A stretch of DNA of 64,000 nucleotides from Bog-756 sp963756515 (GCA_963756515.1 CAVWNV010000002.1:248001-312000), one strand, 5' to 3'. Shown: positions 53,476 through 62,289, counted from the stretch's first letter. Notes: generated by a model from the sequence alone, not told the origin. Program-made: numbers and translations.

Positions 53476-53536
53476 GTCTTTTCGGGAATAGATATATTTC
53501 GTATAGCTATCTCGTATACCTATTCCGGAAAAAGAC
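53476..53536. repeat. AT-rich imperfect inverted repeat
   Basis: GTCTTTTCGGGAATAG (53476-53491) and CTATTCCGGAAAAAGAC (53520-53536) are inverted copies with one mismatch and one extra base. The 28 bases between them are AT-rich and contain TCGTATA twice (about 53498 and 53512). It may be a site for a recombinase or regulator, or a stem in a transcript. Confidence 0.6.
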
Positions 53537-53656
53537 CTGCCGGTTCGCCCGCCTCCGGAGCATCGCCGGCCACCGACGAAACCCTCGTGCCCCCCATCGT
53601 CCCGAGACGGAATTCTCGCTCGGAATGAAACAGACCGTGCCGCGGCCGGCGCTACC

Positions 53657-53883
53657 ATGTGCTCACCAGAGAGAGGAGGTGGTCCAACTGAGCAGTCAAC
53701 GTTTTGGGACCCTGGAGGTGGCTGGCCGCTGAGGCGGCTCGCTGTACCACCTGGCGAATCCCAGCCAGACACCCACCGGGCGACTTAGCCGGACCCAGGT
53801 CCCATCCGGCGTCTCACGGGAACCCCGGTGCACAAATCAGCAAACTTGTACCTGCAGGGCGTCTCTTCGGAGGCGCCCTGCAG
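53657..53883 (+). ncRNA. Possible structured RNA with short upstream ORF
   Basis: Between the divergent SOS operon and the convergent antiporter gene is a stretch without a large gene but with nested helices: AGGTGG/CCACCT (53716-53721 with 53747-53752) around GCCGC-TGAG-GCGGC (53725-53738), then CTGGC/GCCAG (53751-53755 with 53764-53768), then CACCGGG/CCCGGTG (53774-53780 with 53824-53830) enclosing GAC/GTC and GCCGGA/TCCGGC (53782-53793 with 53805-53813), then the strong terminal hairpin. A ribosome site (GAGAGGAGG, 53671-53679) precedes short frames: ATG 53657 (43 codons) or GTG 53679 (17 codons). No plus-strand gene follows, so it could be a free-standing RNA. I do not recognise a known family. 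Confidence 0.35.
53852..53883. terminator. Strong hairpin terminator
   Basis: CTGCAGGGCG (53852-53861) and CGCCCTGCAG (53874-53883) form a perfect 10-bp stem capped by an inner stem and TTCG loop. There is no U-run, as is common in actinobacteria. It can end both the plus-strand RNA and the convergent antiporter message. Confidence 0.65.
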
Positions 53884-53918
53884 CATGTTCGGGACCGGGA
53901 CCTCTTGCCCAGGACCGC

Positions 53919-55538
53919 TCAGGGGCGCATGGTGGTCTCGTCGACATCGAGCGCGGCCCGCACCCCGTCGGCCACCCGCTCGCTGATCTTCCTGCGGGTC
54001 AACAACTGGTCGAGCTCGCTCCGTTCCGTGTCGATCACCAACTTGCGAAGCTCGTGTTCGGCCTGCAGGCCACGGACGGGGTCGGTGACGGACCGGACGC
54101 CCGGGCCAGCCCCGTCGCCCACGCCGGCCCCCTCGTCCTCACCGACGCTCATCGCGGCGAGCCGCCGCTCGATACGGGCCAGTTGGGATTCGTAGCCGAT
54201 GCGGATGCGGTCCACCACCTCGTCGGGGAACCGGTCGGAGCGGGCCAAGTCGTCGAGTTGGGCCAGGGCGACGACGGTCAGTCGCCGGCGGGCCTCGGCC
54301 ACCAGCACCGTGTCCTGTTCGTTCCGCGTCACCAGGCCGAGTCGACGGATGAGAGGCGGGAGGGTCAGGCCCTGGCCGACCAGGGTGGCCACGATGACGG
54401 CGAAGGCCAGGAACACCACCAGGTCCCGTTGGGGGAAGGACTGCGGAAGGGCCAGGGCCGCAGCCAGGCTCACCGCACCGCGCATGCCGGCCCAGCCGAC
54501 GACGGTGGTCTCACGCCACGTCCGGGACGAGCGCCGGGCCGCGCCCAGAAGATGCGGACCGCCCGGCAGGGCGGCGGCTCCGAAGAGCCAGACGAAGCGC
54601 ACCACGATGACCGCACCGACCACCGCCAGCGCCTCGACCGTCAGGGACCCGGACTCCCGGTTGACCAGGCTGTCGAGGATCGGCCGGAGCTCGAGCCCGA
54701 CCAGTAGGAACGAGAGCCCTGTCAGCAAGAACACGATCAGGTCCCAGATCTCCCGTTGTTGGAGCCGGGCCCCGGCGGTCAGCGACGCCGAGCCGAAGCG
54801 GCCGAAGTACAGGCCGGTGGCCACGACGGCCAGGACCCCCGAGGCCCCCACCTTGTCGGCCGGGAGGTACGCGGCAAAGGGGAGGATGAGGAGCATGGTG
54901 TTCTCGATCACGGGCGTCTCGGTGAATCGGAGCATGCGGCTGCCCATCCAGCCCACGGCGATGCCGATGGCCACGCCGACCACCACGGCGAACGCGAAGC
55001 GGCCGAACACCTCGGCCACGGTGAACGCCGAGCCCACGGCGGCGATGGCCAACTGGTACGCGGTCAGCGCGGTGGCGTCGTTCATCATCCCCTCGCCGCC
55101 GAGGATGGTCACCAGGTGGCGGGGTAGACCGAGCTTGCCGGCGATCTGGGTGGCGGCCACCGAGTCCGGAGGCGACACGATGGCCCCGAGGGCGAAGGCC
55201 ACCGCCCAGCTCATGCCGTCGACCAGCGAGTGGATGACCACGGCCACCGTCACCATGGTGACGGCGACCAGCCCCACGGCCAGGAAGAGGACGGGGCGGA
55301 TGTGCTTTCGGAGCTCCCGTGCCGAGGTGTCGAGGGACGCGTCGTAGATCAGTGGGGGAAGGAACACCAACAGCACCAGGTCCGGATCGAGCTCGACCCG
55401 GTGGTGGACTGGGATCAGGGCCACGCCGATGCCGACGATGACGAGCAGGATGGGGTAGGCGATGCGCACCCGGTCGGCGATCGTGGCGATGACCACGACA
55501 CCGATCAGGAGGCCGATCCCGTCGGCGATGCTGATCAA
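53919..55538 (-). CDS. CPA1-family Na+/H+ antiporter
   Basis: A 539-residue inner-membrane cation/proton antiporter with about twelve helices, followed by a soluble C-terminal tail of about 120 residues. Ion-site motifs are LGAIVSPPDSVAATQIAGKL and LGGEGMMNDATALTAYQLAI (the Asp/Asn pair), and GWAGMRGAVSLAAALALPQS is the conserved later helix. It expels Na+ (or K+) and regulates pH. The ATG at 55538 begins at the first helix; (GGATCAAC)-type direct repeats lie just upstream at 55539-55554. Confidence 0.9.
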   Translation of the reverse strand: MISIADGIGLLIGVVVIATIADRVRIAYPILLVIVGIGVALIPVHHRVELDPDLVLLVFLPPLIYDASLDTSARELRKHIRPVLFLAVGLVAVTMVTVAVVIHSLVDGMSWAVAFALGAIVSPPDSVAATQIAGKLGLPRHLVTILGGEGMMNDATALTAYQLAIAAVGSAFTVAEVFGRFAFAVVVGVAIGIAVGWMGSRMLRFTETPVIENTMLLILPFAAYLPADKVGASGVLAVVATGLYFGRFGSASLTAGARLQQREIWDLIVFLLTGLSFLLVGLELRPILDSLVNRESGSLTVEALAVVGAVIVVRFVWLFGAAALPGGPHLLGAARRSSRTWRETTVVGWAGMRGAVSLAAALALPQSFPQRDLVVFLAFAVIVATLVGQGLTLPPLIRRLGLVTRNEQDTVLVAEARRRLTVVALAQLDDLARSDRFPDEVVDRIRIGYESQLARIERRLAAMSVGEDEGAGVGDGAGPGVRSVTDPVRGLQAEHELRKLVIDTERSELDQLLTRRKISERVADGVRAALDVDETTMRP

Positions 55539-55848
55539 CGGATCAACGGATCAATGGACCAACCGAGCAAGGCGCACGGGGCACGGGCTCGGATGGTCGG
55601 GAGGAACGGCCGTCACGGCGGACAACCTACTCAGGACGGGTGGAACGGTGGAAGCCACGAAAGCACCGATCCGACCCCGGTCCGGTGCGCTCCGCCTTGT
55701 TGATCCCGGCCACCGGCCCGGCCCACCGGCCCGGCCCCCGGCCACGGCCACGGCCACGGCCACGGCGGCGGTGCCGCTGATAGCGTGACGCCCGGACCAC
55801 CGGGGTCGCAGGAGCGGGTCCACTCACCGTCTCAGCTCGGAGGTCAGG
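55539..55848. other. Intergenic stretch with simple repeats
   Basis: No gene seen. Contains a run of five GGCCAC hexamers (about 55739-55766), preceded by a duplicated ACCGGCCCGGCCC unit, and (GGATCAAC)x2 near the antiporter start. TCGGAGGTCAGG just before 55849 is the ribosome site of the UspA gene. Confidence 0.6.
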
Positions 55849-56289
55849 ATGTACACGTCGATCGTCGTCGGGACCGATGGTTCCGAGCGGGCCACCGTGG
55901 CCGTCAGGGAAGCGCTGAACCTGGCCAAGTTGACCGGTGCCGTCGTGCACGGGGTGTACGTGTTGCGGCCCATGCTCACGGCGGCCAGCGCTCAACTCGA
56001 TGCAGCCGCACTGGTGATCACGAATGCCGACCGTCAGGAGGAGGCTGATCGCGTCCGGGCCGACTTCCTGGCCGAGGCCGAACGGGCCGGTGTGACCGCG
56101 GACATCGACGTCTTCGACGGCGACCCAGCCGACGCGTTGATCAAGGTGGCCGAGGTGGCGGACGCCGACCTGATGGTCGTAGGCAATCGCGGTATGGCCG
56201 GGATGAAGCGCTTCGTGTTGGGCAGTGTGCCGAACAAGGTGTCGCACCGGGCCCCCTGCAGCCTCCTGATCGTCGACACCGACCACTGA
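55849..56289 (+). CDS. Universal stress protein, UspA family
   Basis: A 146-residue UspA-fold protein. It starts YTSIVVGTDGSERATVAVRE, has the internal ADADLMVVGNRGMAGMKRFV ATP-binding motif (G-x2-G-x9-G-S/T type) and ends VSHRAPCSLLIV, all typical. It binds ATP and helps survival under stress or dormancy. Cytoplasmic. Start at ATG 55849 with GGAGG upstream. Confidence 0.93.
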   Translation: MYTSIVVGTDGSERATVAVREALNLAKLTGAVVHGVYVLRPMLTAASAQLDAAALVITNADRQEEADRVRADFLAEAERAGVTADIDVFDGDPADALIKVAEVADADLMVVGNRGMAGMKRFVLGSVPNKVSHRAPCSLLIVDTDH

Positions 56290-56317
56290 TCATCGACCAC
56301 GACCGGGGCTGAACGAG

Positions 56318-57184
56318 ATGGTCCCCGATGGGGATTCGCCCCGGTCCCACCGCCGGGCCCTGGTCCTCGGCGGGGGAGGTATCGCCGGCATCGCCTGGCA
56401 CACCGGTGCGCTGCTCGGACTGGCCGACGCCGGCCTCGACCTGGAAGGTGCCGATCTGGTGGTGGGCACGTCGGCCGGCGCCACGGTGGCGGCCCAGTTG
56501 GGAAGCGGCACACCGATCGAGGCGTGGTTCGAGCGCCAGATCGACCCGGACCTCCAGAACCGTGAGCTCGCCAACACCGGTCTGTCCATCGGTGAGCTGT
56601 TCGAGATGATGGTGCGCCTGCACGAGGAGATCCCCGACCCGGCCGAGCGCCGCCGCCGCATCGGGGCCGTGGCCCTGGCCGCCGATACCGTGCCCGAGGC
56701 GGTCCGCGCCTCGGTGGTAGCTGGGCGGCTGCTCGACCATGCCTGGCCCGAACCAGCGATCGCCGTGGTCGCCGTCGACGCCTTCTCCGGCCGGCGGCGC
56801 GTGTTCGATCGCAACTCAGGCGTGGACCTGGTGGACGCCGTCGCGGCCAGCTGCGCCGTGCCCGGGGTCTGGCCTCCGGTGACCATCGGGGCCTCCCGCT
56901 ATGTCGACGGGGGTGTCTTCTCGTCGTGCAACGCCGACCTGGCCGCCGGCTACGACCGGGTCCTCGTGCTCGCCCCGGTGGTCGACCCCGCCCTCGACGA
57001 GCAGCTGACCCTGATCCGTTCCACCGGGAGCGTTGAGGTCCTCTCGCCGGACGACGCCTCGCAGGCGGCCTTCGGCCCCGACCCCCTCGACCCGTCGGTG
57101 CGATCACCGGCGGCCCGGGCCGGCCGGATCCAGGGTGAGCGCGTCTCTACCGTCCTGCGCGCCTACTGGAACGATCCGGAGTAG
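56318..57184 (+). CDS. Patatin-like phospholipase
   Basis: A 288-residue patatin-fold lipase/phospholipase. The oxyanion GGGGIAGIAWHTGALLGL, the nucleophile Ser in VVGTSAGATVAAQLG (about 49) and the acidic partner in YVDGGVFSSCNADLA (DGG) are all present, so it should be active. No signal peptide, so it acts inside the cell on membrane lipids or storage esters. It starts 28 bases after uspA in the same direction. Confidence 0.88.
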   Translation: MVPDGDSPRSHRRALVLGGGGIAGIAWHTGALLGLADAGLDLEGADLVVGTSAGATVAAQLGSGTPIEAWFERQIDPDLQNRELANTGLSIGELFEMMVRLHEEIPDPAERRRRIGAVALAADTVPEAVRASVVAGRLLDHAWPEPAIAVVAVDAFSGRRRVFDRNSGVDLVDAVAASCAVPGVWPPVTIGASRYVDGGVFSSCNADLAAGYDRVLVLAPVVDPALDEQLTLIRSTGSVEVLSPDDASQAAFGPDPLDPSVRSPAARAGRIQGERVSTVLRAYWNDPE

Positions 57185-57238
57185 GCCCCGTCGGGAGCCG
57201 GTGGCCCCGCAGGAGCGATCAGGGAAGGTTCCGAGTTC

Positions 57239-57799
57239 CTACACGCCCTCCCACAGACCCACCGGAGCCTGGCCCACCCGGTAGTGGCCCGGCTCACGCT
57301 GGCCGGATGCGGCCTTCTCCATCCGCCTCTGCATCCCTGGAGTCAATGCACCGGCGTTGATCATCTCGATGAAGGTGGCGGTGGCGTTCCCGACGTCGAA
57401 GAAGTCCCGTTGCCAGCTCCACCTGAAGTCGCCGGCATAACGGAACCAGCTGCCACCCAGTCCGGCGATCTCGTAGTGAGTGCCGTCGGGCCGGGTCGCA
57501 TCGGCGATCTGCTTCCACAGGCCGAGGATCTCACCCTGCACATCGTCGATGAGCACCCGTTGGTACGGGTAGGTCCAGCCGCCGAAACCGTCCATCTCGA
57601 GGCCGAGGGCGAGATCGCGGATCTCGTCCCTGCCCACCGCCATGAACTCGTCCTTCGGGCCGACGTTCCAGCCGTAGGTGGCGTCGTCGGTGTACATCTC
57701 GGCCATGGGGAGCCAGTCCCGCTGCTCCTCGCAGCGTCGATTGATGTCCAACCACTTCTGCATCATCTCTTCGAGCTCACTGCGTGGGAATGACGGCAT
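57239..57799 (-). CDS. SnoaL-like (NTF2-fold) protein
   Basis: A 186-residue SnoaL/NTF2-fold protein. The typical parts are EEMMQKWLDINRRCEEQRDW, LPMAEMYTDDATYGWNVGPK, DEFMAVGRDEIRDLALGLEM and RDFFDVGNATATFIEMINAG. Such proteins bind hydrophobic ligands or act as cyclases or isomerases. It is the last gene of the P450 operon, four bases after the ferredoxin gene, so it probably acts on the product of the P450 steps. Confidence 0.82.
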   Translation of the reverse strand: MPSFPRSELEEMMQKWLDINRRCEEQRDWLPMAEMYTDDATYGWNVGPKDEFMAVGRDEIRDLALGLEMDGFGGWTYPYQRVLIDDVQGEILGLWKQIADATRPDGTHYEIAGLGGSWFRYAGDFRWSWQRDFFDVGNATATFIEMINAGALTPGMQRRMEKAASGQREPGHYRVGQAPVGLWEGV

Positions 57800-57803
57800 G
57801 GGA

Positions 57804-58001
57804 CTACTCCTCTTCGACGATGTGAAGGGCGGACGTGGGGCAGTAGCGGACAGCGGCCTCGACTTCGGGGCGCGCCTCGTCGGGTGGTGAACCGTCCAGG
57901 ATGGTCACCTTCTCGTGTTTGGCCAGTTCGAAGACGGTGGGTGCCTCGGACTCACAGACACCGTGTCCCTGACACAGGTCGAGGTCGACGGTCACCCGCA
58001 T
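57804..58001 (-). CDS. [3Fe-4S]-type ferredoxin
   Basis: A 65-residue ferredoxin that passes electrons to P450s. Cluster ligands are in LCQGHGVCESEAP and RYCPTSALHIV, with the C-x5-C and C-P pattern of single-cluster 3Fe-4S ferredoxins. ATGA overlap with the CYP51 gene, so both are made together. It matches the ferredoxin next to cyp51 in mycobacteria. Confidence 0.93.
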   Translation of the reverse strand: MRVTVDLDLCQGHGVCESEAPTVFELAKHEKVTILDGSPPDEARPEVEAAVRYCPTSALHIVEEE

Positions 58002-59401
58002 CAGCTGCCGCTCCCGACCGCCGTCGGCCTCGGCCCGACCCCGGCCTTGCGCCGGTACCGGACCACACAGGGCTGCTGGAGTTGAACCACCATCTTCGAG
58101 TGGTCGTTGCGATAGGTGTCCGAGGGTTGGGCCAGTTCGAACTCCCACTCCAACAGCAGCACCGAAAAGATGGCCTTGAGCTGCATCATGGCGAAGGCCG
58201 CCCCCACGCACCGGTGGCGTCCCGCACCGAAGGGGATCCAGGTCCACGGATTGGACCGATCCTCCTCGCGGGGCTCCAGATAACGGGAGGGTTGGAACCG
58301 GTCGGCATCGGGGAAGTCCTCGGGGATGCGGTTCGACACGGACGGGCTGGCCCCGACCATCTGTCCGGCCTTGATGGCATAGCCGTCCACCTCGAGGTCC
58401 TCCTTGGCCACCCGCAGCAACAGGATCAGCGGCGGGTGCAGGCGCAGGGCCTCCTTGATGGCCGACTCGAGGTGGGGCATGGCCCGGAGGGCCTGGTAGC
58501 TGACCTCGGCGCCTCCGGCGTAGAGCTCGTCCAGCTCGAGGCCCACCGCGGCGAGGTCGTCGTGGTTCCGGAGCAGTTCGATGAGCGTCCATGCCGCCGT
58601 GCCCGAGGTGGTGTGGTGGCCGGCGAACATCATGGAGATGAACATGCCGGTCACCTCGTCGGCCTCGAACCGCGGTGAGCCGTCTTCGTTGGCGATGGAC
58701 ATCAGGACGTCGAGCAGATCGCGCTCGTCGTCGTCGGACGGGGGCGCGGATGCCCGCCGTTCCATGATCCCCTCCACCAGCTGCACCAGCCCGGCCCGGG
58801 CGGCATCCCGACGGCGGAAGCTCTCGATGGGAGCGTAGGGATCGACGTAGGCGATGGCGTCGGTGCCCTGCTCGAGGTCGTGGTAGAGCTGGGCGAACCG
58901 CTTGTCCAGCTCCCGCCGGAAGCGTTTGCCGATGAGGCAGGCCGAGGAGGTGTAGATGGTCAGCTCGGCGAACCAGTCCAACAGGTCGATTTCACCCTCG
59001 TCGTCCCAGCCCGCCACCATCTGCTCCACCTCGGTGGCGATGGTGGCGGCATGGCCACGCATGAACTTGTCCCGTAGGGCCTGGTTGTGCAGCATCTCGC
59101 GCCGACGCTCCGGAGGGGCGTCGAACACGACCCCCTCCCCGAAGACCGGCGTCATGAACGGGTACGCCTCGGCCTGGTCGAGCACCTCCTCCGGTGCGCG
59201 GAAGAAGAACTCATTGGCTCCGGCCCCGGTCAGCAGGACCACGTCACGCTGGGCCAGTCGGAACACCCCCACGTCCCCGCACTCGGCCCGGACCCGGCTC
59301 ATGAGTGCGATCGGATCGACCCGCAGCTCTTCGAGGTGGCCGTTCTCCTCCTCGCCCCCTGATACCCGGGGTGGCTGTTTCTGGTCGAGTGCGGTGCTCA
59401 T
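58001..59401 (-). CDS. cyp51: Cytochrome P450 of the CYP51 (sterol 14-demethylase) family
   Basis: A 466-residue P450 very like mycobacterial CYP51. It starts with PRVSGGEEENGHLEELRVDP and has DPYAPIESFRRRDAARAGLV, the I-helix FISMMFAGHHTTSGTAAWTL, the ExxR helix in SAIKEALRLHPPLILLLRVA, the haem Cys in FGAGRHRCVGAAFAMMQLKA and the end SDTYRNDHSKMVVQLQQP, all characteristic. CYP51 removes the 14-alpha methyl of sterols; the true bacterial substrate is often unknown. ATG 59401 overlaps the SDR stop; the ferredoxin follows. Confidence 0.92.
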   Translation of the reverse strand: MSTALDQKQPPRVSGGEEENGHLEELRVDPIALMSRVRAECGDVGVFRLAQRDVVLLTGAGANEFFFRAPEEVLDQAEAYPFMTPVFGEGVVFDAPPERRREMLHNQALRDKFMRGHAATIATEVEQMVAGWDDEGEIDLLDWFAELTIYTSSACLIGKRFRRELDKRFAQLYHDLEQGTDAIAYVDPYAPIESFRRRDAARAGLVQLVEGIMERRASAPPSDDDERDLLDVLMSIANEDGSPRFEADEVTGMFISMMFAGHHTTSGTAAWTLIELLRNHDDLAAVGLELDELYAGGAEVSYQALRAMPHLESAIKEALRLHPPLILLLRVAKEDLEVDGYAIKAGQMVGASPSVSNRIPEDFPDADRFQPSRYLEPREEDRSNPWTWIPFGAGRHRCVGAAFAMMQLKAIFSVLLLEWEFELAQPSDTYRNDHSKMVVQLQQPCVVRYRRKAGVGPRPTAVGSGS

Positions 59402-60198
59402 GGCTCTCCCTCGTCGTTCGGTTCGGTGCGGATGGGTGCTTCCGGTTGCAGCTCGATCACGGTGGCGTGGGTGCCGCGGGGCAGCCCGACCACGGCCACG
59501 ATGGCCTGGGCCACGCCGGAGGGTCGCATGAAGTTGGAGTGACGGGCGAAACCCCACGCCTCCCACTGGCGGATGACGTCCCCGGTGGTGGCCGGATCCC
59601 AGTCCATCCCCATGCCGGTCAACGTCGGCCCCGGACGGACGATGGTGGCCCTGACTCCGGTCCCCTCGAGCTCCATCTGGAGCGAGTTGACATATCCCTC
59701 CAGCCCCCACTTGGACGTCACGTAGGCGGCCATGGACGGGCGGGGTCGCTCGGCCACATCGGAGGTGACGAAAACGATGTCGCCCCGCCGCCGCTCGGTC
59801 ATGGCCGGGACAAGAGCCCGGATCAGGCGGTGCGTCCCGCTGAGGTTGACCGACAGCACTCCGTCGAACGACTCCGAGGTGGTGTCGAGCACCGCGCCGG
59901 CGATGTTCTGGGCGGCGTTGGACACCACGATCTCGACGTCCCCGAGGGCCTCGACCGCGGCCTTGGCGAACTGCTCCACCGAGTCGGCGTCGGCCAGGTC
60001 GAGTCGGATGGCCACGGCCTGGCCACCCTCGGCCCGGATGGCGGCTGCGGTCTCCTCGCACTCGGCGACCCGCCGGGCCCCTAGGACGACGGGGTGGCCC
60101 TGGTCGGCCAGGGCCTGGGCCGTGGCCTGGCCGATGCCCGACGAGGCACCGGTCACGACGGCCGGGCGGCGCTCCGGGTTGGGTTCCATCCGGGCCAT
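59398..60198 (-). CDS. Short-chain dehydrogenase/reductase
   Basis: A 266-residue NAD(P)-dependent SDR. Cofactor motif VVTGASSGIGQATAQALADQ, VSNAAQNIAGAVLD (NNAG-like), the catalytic Tyr/Lys in MAAYVTSKWGLEGYV and the C-terminal RPGPTLTGMGMDWDPATTGD. It probably oxidises or reduces a product of the P450s. It starts at ATG 60198, sharing a base with the upstream P450 stop (TGATG). M. tuberculosis has an SDR in the same place next to cyp51. Confidence 0.93.
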   Translation of the reverse strand: MARMEPNPERRPAVVTGASSGIGQATAQALADQGHPVVLGARRVAECEETAAAIRAEGGQAVAIRLDLADADSVEQFAKAAVEALGDVEIVVSNAAQNIAGAVLDTTSESFDGVLSVNLSGTHRLIRALVPAMTERRRGDIVFVTSDVAERPRPSMAAYVTSKWGLEGYVNSLQMELEGTGVRATIVRPGPTLTGMGMDWDPATTGDVIRQWEAWGFARHSNFMRPSGVAQAIVAVVGLPRGTHATVIELQPEAPIRTEPNDEGEP

Positions 60199-61397
60199 CA
60201 GCGCAGTGTCACGGTGGTCGGGAGCGCGGCCAGGCCCCGCACATTGATGGAGTGGACCCGCTCGATGCCGGCCGGGTCCACGTCGTAGGTGGCGACGCGC
60301 CCGACCAGCTCGGTGAGGGCCACCCGGGCCTCGAGCCGGGCCAGTGGTGCACCCATGCAGAAGTGACGGCCGCTCCCGAAGCTGACCAGTCGGCTCGTGT
60401 CGCGGTCGAGGTCGTAGCGTTCGGCGTCGGGGAAGACCGACTCGTCCCGATTGGCCGAGCCGACCAGCAGCAGCACCCGGTCCCCCTCGGGAATCAGGGT
60501 GCCGTGGAGCTCGATGGGCGTCCGCGTCACCCGCAGCAACATCTGGCTGGAGGTGTCGTAGCGCAGGGTCTCCTCGATCCAGCTGACCACCCGGTCCCGA
60601 TCGGTGAACGGCTTGGTCCGTTCGTCGGGATTGCGCCATCCCCAGTACCACGCGTTGCCCAGCAGCTTGGTGGTGGTCTCGTTGCCGGCCACCACCATCA
60701 AGAACAGGAAGGCGATGATCTCCTCATCGGTGAGCTTGTCCCCGTCGATCTCGGCGTCGAGCAGGGCCGAGGTGAGGTCGTCACGCCGTGACGCCCGCCG
60801 TTCGTCGACCATCCCCTGGTAGTAGGCGACCAGGGCCATGGCGGCTTCCATGCCGGCCGGTGGGACGTCGAGCACCCCGTCCTCCCGGTGCACCACCACG
60901 TCGGCCAGCCGCCGGACCTCGGCCCGGTCCGCCCGGGGAACGCCGACCAGTTCCGAGATCACGTCCATGGGCAGCTTGCCGGCGAAGTCGGCGATGAAGT
61001 CGAACGTCCCGCGCTCGAGGGCCGGCTCGAGGTGCTCGAGGGCAATGGCCCGGATGTGCTCCTCCATCTGGGCCACCTTCGACGGGGTGAAGCCCTTGCC
61101 GACCAGCGACCGCATCCGGGTGTGTCGGGGTGGATCGAGGGCCAGGAACGACATGAACTTGTGGGCGTCAGGCCCGAAGGCACTGGGCTCCAGCGACACC
61201 CCCTGGGCGTTGGAGAACCCGTCGAGATTGCGGAACGCGGCCAGCACGTCCTCGTGTCGGGACAGGGCCCAGAAGTCGAGCTCGTCGTTGCGGTACACCG
61301 GGGCCTCGGACCGCAGACGGGCGTAGACGGGGTAGGGATCCTCGTGGATCTCGTAGGCGTAGGGGCTGTAGGCGACGGGCTGGAGGTCGGTGGTCAT
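60198..61397 (-). CDS. Cytochrome P450 (CYP123-like position)
   Basis: A 399-residue soluble bacterial P450. It starts MTTDLQPVAYSPYAYEIHED, the family's usual N-terminus. It has the I-helix VVAGNETTTKLLG, the ExxR helix in VVSWIEETLRYDTSSQMLLR and the haem loop FGSGRHFCMGAPLARLEARV. It lies where CYP123 is found in the M. tuberculosis cyp51 locus, which suggests the same subfamily. The substrate is unknown. Its start overlaps the TetR stop (ATGA). Confidence 0.92.
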   Translation of the reverse strand: MTTDLQPVAYSPYAYEIHEDPYPVYARLRSEAPVYRNDELDFWALSRHEDVLAAFRNLDGFSNAQGVSLEPSAFGPDAHKFMSFLALDPPRHTRMRSLVGKGFTPSKVAQMEEHIRAIALEHLEPALERGTFDFIADFAGKLPMDVISELVGVPRADRAEVRRLADVVVHREDGVLDVPPAGMEAAMALVAYYQGMVDERRASRRDDLTSALLDAEIDGDKLTDEEIIAFLFLMVVAGNETTTKLLGNAWYWGWRNPDERTKPFTDRDRVVSWIEETLRYDTSSQMLLRVTRTPIELHGTLIPEGDRVLLLVGSANRDESVFPDAERYDLDRDTSRLVSFGSGRHFCMGAPLARLEARVALTELVGRVATYDVDPAGIERVHSINVRGLAALPTTVTLR

Positions 61398-62044
61398 CGG
61401 CTCCCCACCCGCCCCCGGTCGGCCGCCCCGGTCAGGAGCGTGGCCGCGGTGGCCACGAACTCGGGAATGTCCATCGAGGACATGTGCCCGGTGCCGGCAG
61501 CCAGCAGTGCCCCGGAGAACGACGTCTGGAGCACCAGCACCACCATGGGGTCCACATCGGGGCCCACCGCCGCGGCCAGGCGGTGATGGATCTGGCTGCC
61601 GATCCGGTCACGCAGATGCTTGACGTCGGGATTGGTGCTGAGAAGCGCCTTGGTGGAGGCATCGACCAGGGCTGGACTCCCGGTGGTGAACAGGACCATG
61701 GCCCGCACGGCGTCGGACACGCGGTCGTGCACCGATCGACCCTCCTCGTATGCCACCGCGGGCAGGGCCTGCATGCCGCGCCAGAGCACCTCGGCCAACA
61801 GGTGGTCCTTGGAGCTGAAGTAGTTGTACGCAGTGGCCGGGGCCACTCCGGCCCGCCGGGCCACGCTCCGCACGGTGAGCCCGCTGTAGCCGACGGCCTC
61901 GATCTCGTCCTCGGCCGCCCGCACCAACTGCAGGACCACCTCGGCCTGGCGGGGCGAGAGCCGGCGCCGGGTGGCCTCGAACCCGTGCGAAGTGTCGTCG
62001 AGGAGCACCACGTTCTCGTTGATCGGTCGGACCGGACGGGGCAC
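61394..62044 (-). CDS. TetR-family regulator
   Basis: A 216-residue regulator with the N-terminal HTH (AVGYSGLTVRSVARRAGVAP, ATAYNYFSSKDHLLAEV) and a C-terminal ligand-binding domain (MVLFTTGSPALVDASTKALL). It is encoded with the P450 genes and is the natural candidate to bind the palindrome at 62290-62303. The ligand may be the P450 substrate. GTG 62044 begins three bases after the stop of the small gene. Confidence 0.92.
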   Translation of the reverse strand: MPRPVRPINENVVLLDDTSHGFEATRRRLSPRQAEVVLQLVRAAEDEIEAVGYSGLTVRSVARRAGVAPATAYNYFSSKDHLLAEVLWRGMQALPAVAYEEGRSVHDRVSDAVRAMVLFTTGSPALVDASTKALLSTNPDVKHLRDRIGSQIHHRLAAAVGPDVDPMVVLVLQTSFSGALLAAGTGHMSSMDIPEFVATAATLLTGAADRGRVGSR

Positions 62045-62047
62045 GGC

Positions 62048-62272
62048 TCAGCCCGCACCGGATGGCGTCGGTCCATGCGGGATCCCGTCGTGCATCGGAG
62101 GGAGCTCGACGTCGGCCGCCGTGGTCATCGTCGTGACCGTGGTGATCTCGACCGCGGGCCGGTGGCGGGAGTCCCCATAGCGGAAGTCGGCCCGGAACTC
62201 GCCGGAGTGGTCCGTCACCCCGCCGTCGAGCACGGGCAGCCCGAGGGCCGGGGCGGCGTTGGTGTGGGTCAT
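62048..62272 (-). CDS. Small protein, first gene of the P450 operon
   Basis: A 74-residue protein (MTHTNAAPALGLPVLDGGVT; FRADFRYGDSRHRPAVEITT; Thr/Pro-rich tail) of unknown family. It is supported by position: its ATG lies eight bases after a perfect -10 (TATAGT, 62281-62286 on the minus strand), so it should be the leaderless first gene, and the TetR gene follows three bases after its stop. Confidence 0.5.
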   Translation of the reverse strand: MTHTNAAPALGLPVLDGGVTDHSGEFRADFRYGDSRHRPAVEITTVTTMTTAADVELPPMHDGIPHGPTPSGAG

Positions 62273-62289
62273 GGGATTGGACTATAGTC

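Noticed and set aside
53700..53760. T-box-like words (GGTGG, TACCACC)
   Set aside because: The T-box sequence and a downstream amino-acid gene are missing, and the words pair as a local helix.
58001..60061. A 686-codon reading of the CYP51 gene
   Set aside because: The added N-terminus is the out-of-frame SDR gene; ATG 59401 starts as in mycobacterial CYP51.
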